This document shows positions 1 through 7,869 of a stretch of DNA of 21,598 bases, one piece after another. This DNA is from a virus. Position 1 is the stretch's first letter. Each line of letters starts with the position of its first letter. The notes beneath the pieces are model-generated. The model was not told the origin of the DNA and did no database searches. It saw only the letters and a program-made list of their open reading frames with translations. The stretch is from positions 1 to 21,598 of IMG/VR virus record IMGVR_UViG_3300022214_000020, one strand, 5' to 3'. The translations under genes and the position numbers were made by a program.

Positions 1-14
1 TACCCCCCGTTTAT

Positions 15-64
15 ATAATAATAAAATTGTGACATCAAATGTGGTGACACAATTTTATTATTAT
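15..64. repeat. Perfect 17-bp inverted repeat overlapping a start codon
   Basis: The arms at 15-31 (ATAATAATAAAATTGTG) and 48-64 are exact reverse complements, separated by 16 bases; the symmetry resumes after one mismatch inside. The right arm takes in the first two bases of the ATG at 63. In RNA this would be a long AT-rich stem that buries the start codon of the protease gene; in DNA it would be a large operator-like palindrome. There is no GC-rich stem or clean T-run downstream, so it does not look like a normal intrinsic terminator. The role is inferred only. Confidence 0.8.
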
Positions 65-1160
65 GACAAAACCCTCTTTCAATCCTTCCAATATCAGATG
101 GCTCAAAAGCCAACCCTTTGCACTGCATCTCCATAAAGATCAGATCGATAAAGAAAAAGGCATCCTGCATGATGTTGTAATGTGCCAAACAGGCCCAGCA
201 AAAGGGCATGGTGTGTATTTAGAGCAGGATTTTATCAATAGCCTGGTGGCTTATGACGTGGAGCATTTTAGTGAAAAAGGACTAAAGGCCCGTTTTGGTC
301 ATCCCTCAATGAGTGACACCACAATGGGCACTCAGTTGGGAGTATTTAAAAACTTCAGAACCAGGGACAACCAGGCAATTGCTGACCTGCATTTGTTGGA
401 GAGCTCTAATGTTTCCCCAACAAAGCCGGGGATGAAAAACTGGATTTTATCAATGGCCTCTGAAAAACCTGACTTTATCATGATGAGTATTGCTTTTAAA
501 GACGATGGCTATTATCAATATAATGATGAAGGGGAAAAGGTGGATGCATTTGATGATGATGGTCAGTTGAAATACAACGACAGAGAAATCTTTGTGACGC
601 TGGGAGAGCATTTTTATACGGATATGGTAGAACAAGGAGCGGCAACGGATTCTCTTTTCTCTGCTGAGTTTAATAAAGACAAATTTGCTGTCCAGGCTGT
701 TGAATTCCTTCAGGAAAATCCTGAAATCCATGACTTTTTGAAAGCCAATCCACAAAAACTAACAGAGTTTGCTGAAAAGGCAGGCATACCTGCTCCCAAC
801 GCAGAAGTGGTTAAGAGTAAAACCCTTTTAGAGCAGATAAAACAATTATTCACGGCCTCAGAAAAAGAGGAACCTAAACCGGAAATAGACCTCACGCAGT
901 ATGTTTCATTGAATGAACATAACTCAGAGATAGCTCTCTATGAGGAAAATATAGAAAGGCTTTCCGGTCATATAGATCAATTGACAGCTGATCATCAAAA
1001 CGAAATCCTAATCCGAGACAATCGAATCAAAGAACTGGAAGAAAAGCACCGTGCAGAGGTTACACAGATTCCTTTAGAATCTGCAGCTCCTGCTGCCACT
1101 GCTGCATATCTTCTTGACACAAATACACAAAAAGCAATTCAAAAACAACAGAAAAAATAA
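63..1160 (+). CDS. Prohead protease with C-terminal scaffold region
   Basis: A 365-residue protein placed directly before the major capsid gene. The N-terminal half (about residues 15-200) looks like a phage head maturation protease: a GHP motif (His80) followed by a G-x-x-x-G-V-F-K-N segment (about 89-97) and a hydrophobic strand ending in MMS (Ser142). This matches the His/Ser layout of the DUF2213/prohead protease type, although I cannot confirm the catalytic set. From about residue 240 it becomes charged and low in hydrophobics, with a likely coiled coil at about 285-335 and an Ala-rich end, as expected of a scaffold domain that guides capsid assembly and is then cut away. It is 6 bases from the capsid gene, so co-transcribed. 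The start codon lies in the arm of the inverted repeat at 15-64 and no Shine-Dalgarno is visible. The protease-scaffold fusion is inferred from layout; the family call is from motif recognition. Confidence 0.72.
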   Translation: MTKPSFNPSNIRWLKSQPFALHLHKDQIDKEKGILHDVVMCQTGPAKGHGVYLEQDFINSLVAYDVEHFSEKGLKARFGHPSMSDTTMGTQLGVFKNFRTRDNQAIADLHLLESSNVSPTKPGMKNWILSMASEKPDFIMMSIAFKDDGYYQYNDEGEKVDAFDDDGQLKYNDREIFVTLGEHFYTDMVEQGAATDSLFSAEFNKDKFAVQAVEFLQENPEIHDFLKANPQKLTEFAEKAGIPAPNAEVVKSKTLLEQIKQLFTASEKEEPKPEIDLTQYVSLNEHNSEIALYEENIERLSGHIDQLTADHQNEILIRDNRIKELEEKHRAEVTQIPLESAAPAATAAYLLDTNTQKAIQKQQKK

Positions 1161-1166
1161 CCAATC

Positions 1167-2111
1167 ATGGCTGAAAGTTTTAAAAATACCGATGTAACCG
1201 CTTTACAGGCTTATGTCCGTGAATACCAGGATGAATTGATGGGGCTTTCCCTTCGCGGAGCACCATCTTTAAAATATTTTACTCCTTATGCTGATGTAAA
1301 GGGGCAATTGATCATTACCTGGGATGAAATCCAGGACATTGTACAGCGTTTTGCTGCAACATTTGTGGGTGTGGCTGATGCGTATGAAACGCACCCTGCC
1401 ACAATCAGCTCCAAAGCACACAAAGCGGAGATGTCCATCACTCCAAAACTGGACTGGGGGAATTACCGTGCATATTTGACCAAGGAGGGTGTTTCTGCCA
1501 CCGACTGGCCATATTCCCGTTACGTAATGGAAAAGGCATCCAAGAAAATTGCAACCCAAAAGGAGTTTGACCAAATATTTGCCGGTGTTGAAAACGGCGG
1601 TGGAACCGATGCGGTGGATATGTTTGACGGTTTGTTGCAATTGGTTGCTGATGCAGTAGTTGCCACAACCTTGACAGAGGTCACAACAGGTGTAATCACC
1701 GCAGGCAACGTGATTGCAAACGTGGAACTGATGGACGATTCTTTTGATGAAGAATACAGGGAGGAAAATATGGTAATGCTAGCCAGCCCTTCAGTATTCC
1801 GGCTGTATCGCAGAGCGTACCGTCTGGCAGCAGGCTATCATCCCGGCAATCCGGATACCGATGCCATTAATGAGATCGTATTGGATGGATCATCTACGAA
1901 GATGGTAAGCTGCCCAGGACTGGGAGCATCACAGCGGTTGATCCTGACTCCTGAGCGAAACCTATACTACGCATATTGGGCAGATGAAAATGCAGATATG
2001 TGGGAATTTGAACAAAACCACAGGACCATTGATATGTGGTGTGATTATTGGTTTGGAGCAGGCTTCATTATTGTTGATGATCGCATCATCAAAGTAAATG
2101 ACCAGGCGTAA
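1167..2111 (+). CDS. Major capsid protein, HK97-like
   Basis: A 314-residue soluble protein immediately downstream of the protease/scaffold gene, the usual place for the major capsid protein. Its size fits, and the composition (even, acidic, aromatic-rich strands such as the one ending in MWCDYWFGAGFIIVDDRI near the C-terminus, with no signal or membrane segment) suits an HK97-fold shell protein. A central stretch, EENMVMLASPSVFRLYRRAY at about 200-220, resembles the helix and strand seen in the A-domain region of such proteins. I do not see an obvious proteolysis site. The call rests mainly on gene order and general appearance; an encapsulin-like or other shell protein is the only reasonable alternative. 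Confidence 0.72.
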   Translation: MAESFKNTDVTALQAYVREYQDELMGLSLRGAPSLKYFTPYADVKGQLIITWDEIQDIVQRFAATFVGVADAYETHPATISSKAHKAEMSITPKLDWGNYRAYLTKEGVSATDWPYSRYVMEKASKKIATQKEFDQIFAGVENGGGTDAVDMFDGLLQLVADAVVATTLTEVTTGVITAGNVIANVELMDDSFDEEYREENMVMLASPSVFRLYRRAYRLAAGYHPGNPDTDAINEIVLDGSSTKMVSCPGLGASQRLILTPERNLYYAYWADENADMWEFEQNHRTIDMWCDYWFGAGFIIVDDRIIKVNDQA

Positions 2112-2156
2112 TCCAGGCAAAAAGCAATAAATTCTTAAACCTATAACTGAAATATA

Positions 2157-2384
2157 ATGGCAGGCAAAAAGAAGCGATTCACAACAACAGAGGAAACCGA
2201 TCAAAGGCAGAAGTCTATCCCTAAAACTACTTTTGAGGTAGAAGGGAAAAAGTACAAGTTTATTCGGTATCAGTATATCAATACTTCCGGTAAAACGATT
2301 ACTGCAGAGGCTGCTTTAAATGATCTGGCTGAGTTGGAGAGACTGGTTCAGATTGAATCAGGTGTCATTTCGCTTGCTAAATAG
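2157..2384 (+). CDS. Small basic protein of the head gene cluster
   Basis: A 75-residue protein between the capsid gene and a putative tail or decoration protein. The first 20 residues are basic and hydrophilic (MAGKKKRFTTTEE); the middle has a beta-type pattern (FEVEGKKYKFIRYQYI) and the end an amphipathic helix (ALNDLAELERLVQIESG). I do not recognise the family. The context of co-oriented structural genes suggests a minor head or head-completion protein, but no function can be read from the sequence. The ATG follows an A-rich stretch, normal for Bacteroidetes translation starts. Confidence 0.6.
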   Translation: MAGKKKRFTTTEETDQRQKSIPKTTFEVEGKKYKFIRYQYINTSGKTITAEAALNDLAELERLVQIESGVISLAK

Positions 2385-2424
2385 TTGAACAAACTCAATT
2401 GATTTAAAATTTAAATAAATAATT

Positions 2425-2952
2425 ATGGCTGGTGTATTTGATTTAACGGCGTGTGGCGCGTTAGGAGCAATTACCAAACATTGCGGAGCGGTTGCAAAAT
2501 TCACTCCAAACTCTCTCTATATTGCTGAGGCAGCTGATATAGAAAGTATTCCCGCTCCAGGCGCAGGTACAAAAACAATCACTACGGACATCGTAATGGA
2601 TGCCACTAAATTCTTTTTTCAGTGGGTCACAGTCCAGACAGGTGCAGTACTTTCCAGGGAGCCGGTAGGAACAAAAGGCACTCAGAGCTTTAAAAATACA
2701 GTGACGTTTTACCTCCCTGTTTTGCGATCAGTGGTTTTGGAAGAGCTTGACAATGTTCTGAATGATCAGTTTGTTTTGATAGTACCAGACAGTGAGGGAG
2801 TACTTTGGTTATGTGGAACTGCTTACTCTCCTGCAATGGTTTCAGAGGGAGGCATTCAGGCAGTGATGGATGGAGAGCAAAACGGCACCACAATCACGTT
2901 TGAATGGTACGGACCGCTGTATATTTATCAGGGCGCAATCACAACATCCTAA
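2425..2952 (+). CDS. Putative structural protein, tail-tube or decoration type
   Basis: A 175-residue protein with alternating polar/hydrophobic beta strands (for example TVTFYLPVLRSVVLEELDNV at about 91-110, QFVLIVPDSEGVLWLCG at about 115-131, TTITFEWYGPLYIYQGA at the end) and a small Gly/Ala-rich N-terminus with two Cys. There is no signal peptide or membrane helix. This beta-rich build, with a central loop and a strand pair before the end, is typical of phage tail-tube proteins but also of head decoration proteins. It lies in the head cluster and far from the tape measure gene at 15801, which makes the tail assignment less secure. Upstream spacing is about 40 bases with an AT-rich leader. 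Confidence 0.5.
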   Translation: MAGVFDLTACGALGAITKHCGAVAKFTPNSLYIAEAADIESIPAPGAGTKTITTDIVMDATKFFFQWVTVQTGAVLSREPVGTKGTQSFKNTVTFYLPVLRSVVLEELDNVLNDQFVLIVPDSEGVLWLCGTAYSPAMVSEGGIQAVMDGEQNGTTITFEWYGPLYIYQGAITTS

Positions 2953-2958
2953 TTAACT

Positions 2959-3177
2959 ATGGCAAAGAAAACAAACAATCAGCCTGATTTGCCCAATGTT
3001 TCAAACTATGAGTTTGTTGGTAAAAATTCAGGAGGCAATGGGATGCTGCTGGGGAACGTCAGGCTGAAATGGGCCACCATTACGGATGTAAGAATCGAAC
3101 AGCTTTTGACGCTTGACAATGAGCTATGGAGTCGTTACTGGAAGAAAAAGAAAAGCTCATCAATTAAAGAGGATTAG
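2959..3177 (+). CDS. Small uncharacterised structural-cluster protein
   Basis: A 72-residue protein starting 6 bases after the preceding stop codon and ending just before a terminator. It has a polar N-terminus, a central segment (MLLGNVRLKWATITDVRIEQLL) and a very basic/aromatic tail (WSRYWKKKKSSSIKED). No family is recognised. As the last gene before the terminator at 3209-3240 it belongs to the same transcription unit as the capsid genes, so a role in the virion or its assembly is the natural guess, without direct evidence. Confidence 0.55.
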   Translation: MAKKTNNQPDLPNVSNYEFVGKNSGGNGMLLGNVRLKWATITDVRIEQLLTLDNELWSRYWKKKKSSSIKED

Positions 3178-3208
3178 AAATAGTAAATAACAATTCGGTT
3201 TACGGTTA

Positions 3209-3240
3209 AAAAAGCCATGCTCTCAGGAGTGTGGCTTTTT
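3209..3240 (+). terminator. Intrinsic terminator closing the capsid operon
   Basis: The stem AAAAAGCCA (3209-3217) pairs exactly with TGGCTTTTT (3232-3240), with further weak pairing inside a 14-base loop, and a T/G-rich tract continues after it. It sits 31 bases after the stop of the 72-residue gene. The A/T-symmetric stem could work in both directions, but only rightward genes flank it. Confidence 0.85.
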
Positions 3241-3287
3241 GTGTTTGTGTCCTATTTTAGACAGAACAACCCTCATAAGTTGCGGGC

Positions 3288-4007
3288 ATGGAAACAAACC
3301 CAATCGTAAACTGGCTGGAAACCTACCGATCTTATAAGCCGGGAGTAGAACTGTTTAGGACTTATGGTATTGAAAAATATCCAAAGATTTTTGAATTGGT
3401 AAGCAGGGGAAATTATCCCGGCAATCGGGAACTCCTGGAACACCACCTGAAACTATTGGCCAAAGAAATCCAGCTCATTGATTATGTACCCGAAAAGGCG
3501 GCTCCAACGGTATCTGTTGATTATGAACCCGTTCATAAAGAAATCAAAACAGATCAGGCGGAGGTGCCCGGTGCAGCCATCGCTGCATTTAGCAACCTCA
3601 ACAAAGAAATCAGCGAAAGCCTGAGAAAAAGGATGCAACTGTCTCAAAGCTTTCACGACTGCTCCACAGATTATGAAAGGAGCCTGGTATGTGATTCAAT
3701 CGATGTGGTAAACGATCACCTGACAGACCTCAACAGCAAAAAAGAATATTTTGATATCAATGGCAAAATGCCTCCGGAGGTGGATGACTCTTTTAAATTA
3801 GCGACAACGGAGGATGGACTGGCTATCCAGCAAAATAGAAAACATTCTTACAAACTGAAAGTAAAGCGCGCCATTGAGGAAATGCTGCTCTATGAGGAGG
3901 GGCATAGAAAGCGCCGTAAACTACATGAAAAACAGCAACTATACAAACAACTATTATCCGAAATCGAAAGTATAAAAAATGCCCGTAAAAAAATTAAAGG
4001 AGAGTGA
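3288..4007 (+). CDS. Uncharacterised helical protein upstream of terminase genes
   Basis: A 239-residue protein, probably all helical and rich in charged residues, with a likely coiled coil in the last 50 residues (YEEGHRKRRKLHEKQQLYKQ and onward). The N-terminus (about 1-75) carries aromatic residues (NWLETYRSYKPGVELFRTYG). No catalytic motif, signal peptide or membrane segment is visible. It overlaps the next gene by 29 bases, indicating translational coupling to the terminase genes, so a DNA packaging or head role is plausible. I do not recognise a named family. It begins about 47 bases after the terminator at 3209-3240, so a promoter might lie there, but none matching the Bacteroidetes consensus was found. 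Confidence 0.6.
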   Translation: METNPIVNWLETYRSYKPGVELFRTYGIEKYPKIFELVSRGNYPGNRELLEHHLKLLAKEIQLIDYVPEKAAPTVSVDYEPVHKEIKTDQAEVPGAAIAAFSNLNKEISESLRKRMQLSQSFHDCSTDYERSLVCDSIDVVNDHLTDLNSKKEYFDINGKMPPEVDDSFKLATTEDGLAIQQNRKHSYKLKVKRAIEEMLLYEEGHRKRRKLHEKQQLYKQLLSEIESIKNARKKIKGE

Positions 4008-4512
4008 CCTGGAGATTGTTCTAACGAGTGAACAGGAAAAGGCTTCCAGCCGTGCAGAGCGTATCCGCCTGCATTTTGAAACCAATGTGCACATTAGCGA
4101 CAGTGATCTGCAATACTATCTAAAACTTGAGCAGGTATTTAATTTTGCATTTGGTTATGATCGCACCAACCAAGTCTGCAGGCTTATTGAAACCCGGTTC
4201 CGGATACACAAACGGCAGGCGCTTCAAATGCTGGAGGATTGCCAAATTGTATTTGGTCAGTTCTTTGAAATAAAGAAAAAGGCCAAAAGATACCTTCAGG
4301 AAATCAGGCTAAACCACCTCTATCAAATGGCTATGGCAAAAGAGGACATTGAACAGTGCAGGCTCATCGACGGGGAGATCAACCGGCTTTATAACCTTTA
4401 CGATGACTCAATGGATTATATCGATAACCACGGCAGGGAACTCCCTAAAATCACCATGTCATCTGATCCGCAACTATTAAATCAGCCCGATTATGAAGAA
4501 GAAGAAGAGTAA
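3979..4512 (+). CDS. Putative terminase small subunit
   Basis: A 177-residue protein overlapping both its neighbours: 29 bases with the gene before and 20 bases with the large terminase gene after. It is helical and charged. A segment at about residues 58-90 (RTNQVCRLIETRFRIHKRQA, then LQMLEDCQIVFG) resembles the DNA-binding helices of small terminases; a long helix follows, then a flexible acidic tail ending in EEEEE. Small terminases recognise the packaging site and hand DNA to the motor, and they are usually encoded directly before the large subunit, as here. The identification is therefore mainly from context; the helix-turn-helix reading is by eye. Confidence 0.55.
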   Translation: MPVKKLKESDLEIVLTSEQEKASSRAERIRLHFETNVHISDSDLQYYLKLEQVFNFAFGYDRTNQVCRLIETRFRIHKRQALQMLEDCQIVFGQFFEIKKKAKRYLQEIRLNHLYQMAMAKEDIEQCRLIDGEINRLYNLYDDSMDYIDNHGRELPKITMSSDPQLLNQPDYEEEEE

Positions 4513-6007
4513 AGCTGTAAAGGAGATTTATTATAATCCAAAACAAATAGAATTCTTAAACACTACTGGTAAGGTGGTGAAAGTGTTTAAAGGTGGTCGA
4601 GGATCCGGAAAGACCAGGATCATACCAGAGGATATATTGCTGAGAGCTTCTGAGTTGCCACGGGCCAGGATATTTCTTGCCTCTTATACTTATGATCAGA
4701 TTTATGACAACATAGTACCTGACATCCATGATGTATTTAAAGAGCACGGACTTATTGAGGGCAGGGATTACGTTGTGGATAAAAGGCCTCCGGATAGTTT
4801 TATTAAACCATATAAAAAGATTGAAAAATACAACCGCAGCCTGAGCCTGTTCAATGGGTTTTCTGTGCAGTTTGTATCCCTGGGCCGCTATCCCGGATTG
4901 GTCAGGGGCCGCTCTTTTGATGGTGGTATATTGGATGAGGCACTGTTAATTAATGAGGATACCATGAGCAGCATCCTGCTGCCTACTCAAAGAGGTTTGG
5001 ATCATTGGAGAAATAATCCATATTGGAAGATGCTGAGTATTTACACCTCTCATCCACGTAAACCGGAGTCAATGTGGATCCTGCAATATAAAAAGCTGGC
5101 AGCGCAACTGCCCTGGAAATATTTCTACATGGAGGCCACGGCATATGATAACATTGAGGTGCTTGGCCAGGACTATATTGATGACCTGGAGCAGACCATG
5201 AACTTTGTGGACTTCTCCATAGAGGTGATGAACACTCCGGTGAGGGATATCCCCAGCATGTTTTATTACAGATTTAATGTTGAGAAACACACCTACCGGT
5301 ATGACTTTGAGCTGGATGGCCGTGTTAAAATAGAATCAAAAGTGAGTGGCAGGGATACAGATATAAATGCTCCTTTTGATGTCAGTTTTGATTTTGGCGG
5401 CAGATACTCCTGTATGAGTGTATCCCAGACTCGTGGCAATACGGAATACTTTGTCAATGAGTTTGACACCAACAACATTACAGATGCAGAGAAGAAATCA
5501 GGCGTAGTCAAAAAGCTCCCGCATATTGTGGCAGACTTCTGTGGGTATTACCAGACACACCACAGTAAACATGTGAACATCTGGGGAGATCGAACAGGAA
5601 CACACCAGGCTGTGGTGGATGAATACACCTACTATGAAACTATCCAGGGATTACTCTCTGAGTTGGGATGGACCTCTACCATGATGATTGACAGCAGCAA
5701 CGATGGCCTGCATAAAAGCCGATGGTTTTTAATGAATGAGTGTTTTGCTGAGGCAAGTGATGACCTGCCCCGTATCAGGATAAATGCCAACCGCTGCCCA
5801 AACCTGATATCCTCTCTGTCAAATACCCGCATCACTGACGACTTTAAGAAGGATAAAAAGGATGAGCGCAACATCAAGTTTAATCAATCAACGGCTCCAC
5901 ACCTCAGCGACACCTTTGACAACAAGCTATTCAAGAAGTATGCACACCTGCTCACTGATTCCTTCAGCACAGGATCTCACCTGGACAATTCACTGACCAT
6001 CATCTGA
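4493..6007 (+). CDS. terL: Terminase large subunit (packaging ATPase/nuclease)
   Basis: A 504-residue protein of standard length for a large terminase, the motor that cuts concatemeric phage DNA and pumps it into the prohead. The N-terminal ATPase shows a Walker A motif GGRGSGKT at residues 34-41 and a Walker B-like GGILDEA at 144-150, with acidic Asp/Glu at the end. The C-terminal RNase H-like nuclease has three plausible acidic positions: SFDFGG (Asp300), WGDRTG (Asp366) and HLSDTFDN (about 470-477). The basic N-terminus (MKKKKSK) is encoded inside the end of the preceding gene, so the overlap is 20 bases; the next in-frame Met lies beyond the Walker A motif, which supports this start. A gap of 211 bases follows. 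Whether packaging is by headful or site-specific cutting cannot be told from the sequence. Confidence 0.93.
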   Translation: MKKKKSKAVKEIYYNPKQIEFLNTTGKVVKVFKGGRGSGKTRIIPEDILLRASELPRARIFLASYTYDQIYDNIVPDIHDVFKEHGLIEGRDYVVDKRPPDSFIKPYKKIEKYNRSLSLFNGFSVQFVSLGRYPGLVRGRSFDGGILDEALLINEDTMSSILLPTQRGLDHWRNNPYWKMLSIYTSHPRKPESMWILQYKKLAAQLPWKYFYMEATAYDNIEVLGQDYIDDLEQTMNFVDFSIEVMNTPVRDIPSMFYYRFNVEKHTYRYDFELDGRVKIESKVSGRDTDINAPFDVSFDFGGRYSCMSVSQTRGNTEYFVNEFDTNNITDAEKKSGVVKKLPHIVADFCGYYQTHHSKHVNIWGDRTGTHQAVVDEYTYYETIQGLLSELGWTSTMMIDSSNDGLHKSRWFLMNECFAEASDDLPRIRINANRCPNLISSLSNTRITDDFKKDKKDERNIKFNQSTAPHLSDTFDNKLFKKYAHLLTDSFSTGSHLDNSLTII

Positions 6008-6218
6008 CCATTCATATATTAACAGTTTTTTCCCGGCTCGATGTCTAAAAAGAAAAGCCGCGCCGTAACTCTTAGGAGGCCGGTGCTTATAGATTTTTAT
6101 TAAATCGGTCTATAAGTAATTGATTTTTATCAAATTAAATAAATTCATATATCACCTGTTTTTGCTTTTTATTATTGTCCTATTAAGGAAAATCTGATGT
6201 TCTTAATATTGTCTAACA
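6008..6218. other. Intergenic region with two AT-rich hairpins
   Basis: This 211-base gap after the terminase gene holds two adjacent stem-loops. The first pairs CTTATAGA (6086-6093) with TCTATAAG (6109-6116) and has an inner ATTT/AAAT pairing. The second pairs TTGAT (6120-6124) with ATCAA (6129-6133). Both contain ATTTTTAT in the loop region, so they look like related copies. No Bacteroidetes-type promoter with correct spacing is seen. A 20-codon frame at 6041-6103 starts inside the gap and runs into the first hairpin; I do not count it as a gene. Confidence 0.5.
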
Positions 6219-6557
6219 ATGTTGAAAGATATCCACATATCAGAGGTTTTGGCGCAAATGGAGATACCAGCACAAGGGGGTAAACAAAACGTTTTTTCTG
6301 TTTCTTTTGTAAGGGACAATAAAACAAAAAGTGGTGACCGCGGATCAATCAAAAAAGTAAACCAGGCAATCAAAGGCCCGCGCCCTTTTATCTCCACCTC
6401 TCCAAAGTCAATTGCATCCGGAGGAAAAAAATGGCTGCACAAAGATAAAAACACTATCCCCTTGATTGACATGGAAACAGGCGATCCCTGTACACCAAAA
6501 TTCACTCATTTATTAACCTTCAATGGTAAAAAAATTAGGCACTATGGCGCGGAGTGA
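6219..6557 (+). CDS. Uncharacterised small protein before the portal gene
   Basis: A 112-residue basic protein, mostly polar and probably beta-rich, with several Ser/Lys/Gly-rich loops (for example TKSGDRGSIKKVNQAIKG and SPKSIASGGKKW). No signal peptide, membrane helix or known motif is visible. Its end overlaps the start of the portal gene (by 35 bases from the first portal ATG, 14 from the second), so the two are probably translated together. It could be a minor virion or assembly protein; nothing in the sequence decides. Confidence 0.55.
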   Translation: MLKDIHISEVLAQMEIPAQGGKQNVFSVSFVRDNKTKSGDRGSIKKVNQAIKGPRPFISTSPKSIASGGKKWLHKDKNTIPLIDMETGDPCTPKFTHLLTFNGKKIRHYGAE

Positions 6558-7869
6558 CAATACGTTCCAAAGAAAAACAACTGATGAGGTTGTTTTAGTT
6601 AACGGCGGTCAGGCTGTGATCCTGTTTGAGGGAGTGAGGGAAGACAGGTGTATCACTACGGGCATCGTACATGTTGGAGATAAGGATTATAACATTGCAC
6701 TTTGGGGAAAAAATAACACCCTGCCAGCAGAGAGAGAGCTGTTGATATCCAACAACAACATAGTACCTCAGCTGATAGCCACAAAAAGAAACATCATACT
6801 AGGTAATGGCCTTATGGCCTATAAAGAAATGTTTGAAGATGGCAAAAGGAGAATTGAACGGCTTGAGATGCCTACACAAATCAGCGACTGGTTGGAAAAA
6901 AACGAAATCGAAACAGAGTACCTGCCAACCGGTGCAAAAAACCTCATCATCCACTCTCATGTATATTCTGAGGGCACCCGAAACGGAAAAGATGAGATCG
7001 ACTCTTTAAAAGCTCACGAGTGTCTGTATGTAAGGGCACAGATACAGGACAAAAATGGCCGCATCCCAGGATATTACATCAAAAGCTTTTGGGGGAAAAA
7101 CAACCGTTACCGAAACAACGGAAACGAAACACCGCCTGTGTTTATCCCGGCTTACAATAAAGAAGAGAAGCAGGCAAAGTTTATGATTGACTGCGCTGAT
7201 AAGTTGCTGGGAGGTCCTTATTATTACGCCCCGCTTTGGGAGGGCGCAACTGAGTGGATAAAAACAGCTAACTGCATTCCAACATTCCACCTTTCCAATC
7301 TGCAAAACGGTTATAATATCCGCTACCTGATCAGGGTGCCTGAGGATTATTACCTACGATCCCTAAGTGATCAAAAAAGATCATCAAAAGATGCAGCAAA
7401 ACATGAAGCAGAGGCAAAACAGGCATTTGTTGACACAGTAAACTCATTTTTCCAGGGAGCAGAAAACGCAGGGAAAGCCATGATCACCGCAAAGTATCTG
7501 GCCAATCACATGCAAAAAGAGTTTTCCGGAATCGAAATAATCCCCCTTGATGTCAATCTACAGGATACTGCAATGCTTTCTTTGTTTGAAAGCAGCAACT
7601 CTGCAAACACCAGCTCTCACGGCACTCCGCCGGCACTGGCAGGAATAGCCACCGGCGCAAAGATGACATCAGGCAGTGAGATCAGAAACCTTTATCACTT
7701 TTACCAATTGACAGTGGCACCCTCTCCGCGCAAATTATTGTTGAAGCCAATCAATATTGCTATCCAATCCTTTTTTAAGGATACGGCTATAAAGATTGGG
7801 TTTATTGATACTGAGCTGGTGACTACTGATGAAAATCAACATGGTAAACAAAATGCAACAACAGTATGA
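6523..7869 (+). CDS. Portal protein
   Basis: A 448-residue protein in the position expected for the portal, the dodecameric ring through which DNA enters and to which the tail joins. Features typical of phage portals are a central aromatic/Gly-rich region (about 180-240), a long helical stretch at about 280-330, and a late motif PPALAGIATGAKMTSGSEI (about 369-387), which resembles the conserved segment before the long clip/stem helix of portal proteins. It overlaps the next gene by ATGA. There are two candidate starts: 6523, or the ATG at 6544, which gives a less basic, more ordinary N-terminus (MARSDNTFQRK) and a shorter overlap. I give the longer form, but the shorter one is equally credible. 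Confidence 0.75.
   Translation: MVKKLGTMARSDNTFQRKTTDEVVLVNGGQAVILFEGVREDRCITTGIVHVGDKDYNIALWGKNNTLPAERELLISNNNIVPQLIATKRNIILGNGLMAYKEMFEDGKRRIERLEMPTQISDWLEKNEIETEYLPTGAKNLIIHSHVYSEGTRNGKDEIDSLKAHECLYVRAQIQDKNGRIPGYYIKSFWGKNNRYRNNGNETPPVFIPAYNKEEKQAKFMIDCADKLLGGPYYYAPLWEGATEWIKTANCIPTFHLSNLQNGYNIRYLIRVPEDYYLRSLSDQKRSSKDAAKHEAEAKQAFVDTVNSFFQGAENAGKAMITAKYLANHMQKEFSGIEIIPLDVNLQDTAMLSLFESSNSANTSSHGTPPALAGIATGAKMTSGSEIRNLYHFYQLTVAPSPRKLLLKPINIAIQSFFKDTAIKIGFIDTELVTTDENQHGKQNATTV

Noticed and set aside
6041-6103. 20-codon reading frame after the large terminase
   Set aside because: Too short, no start signal, and it runs into a hairpin; mentioned only as a possible remnant.
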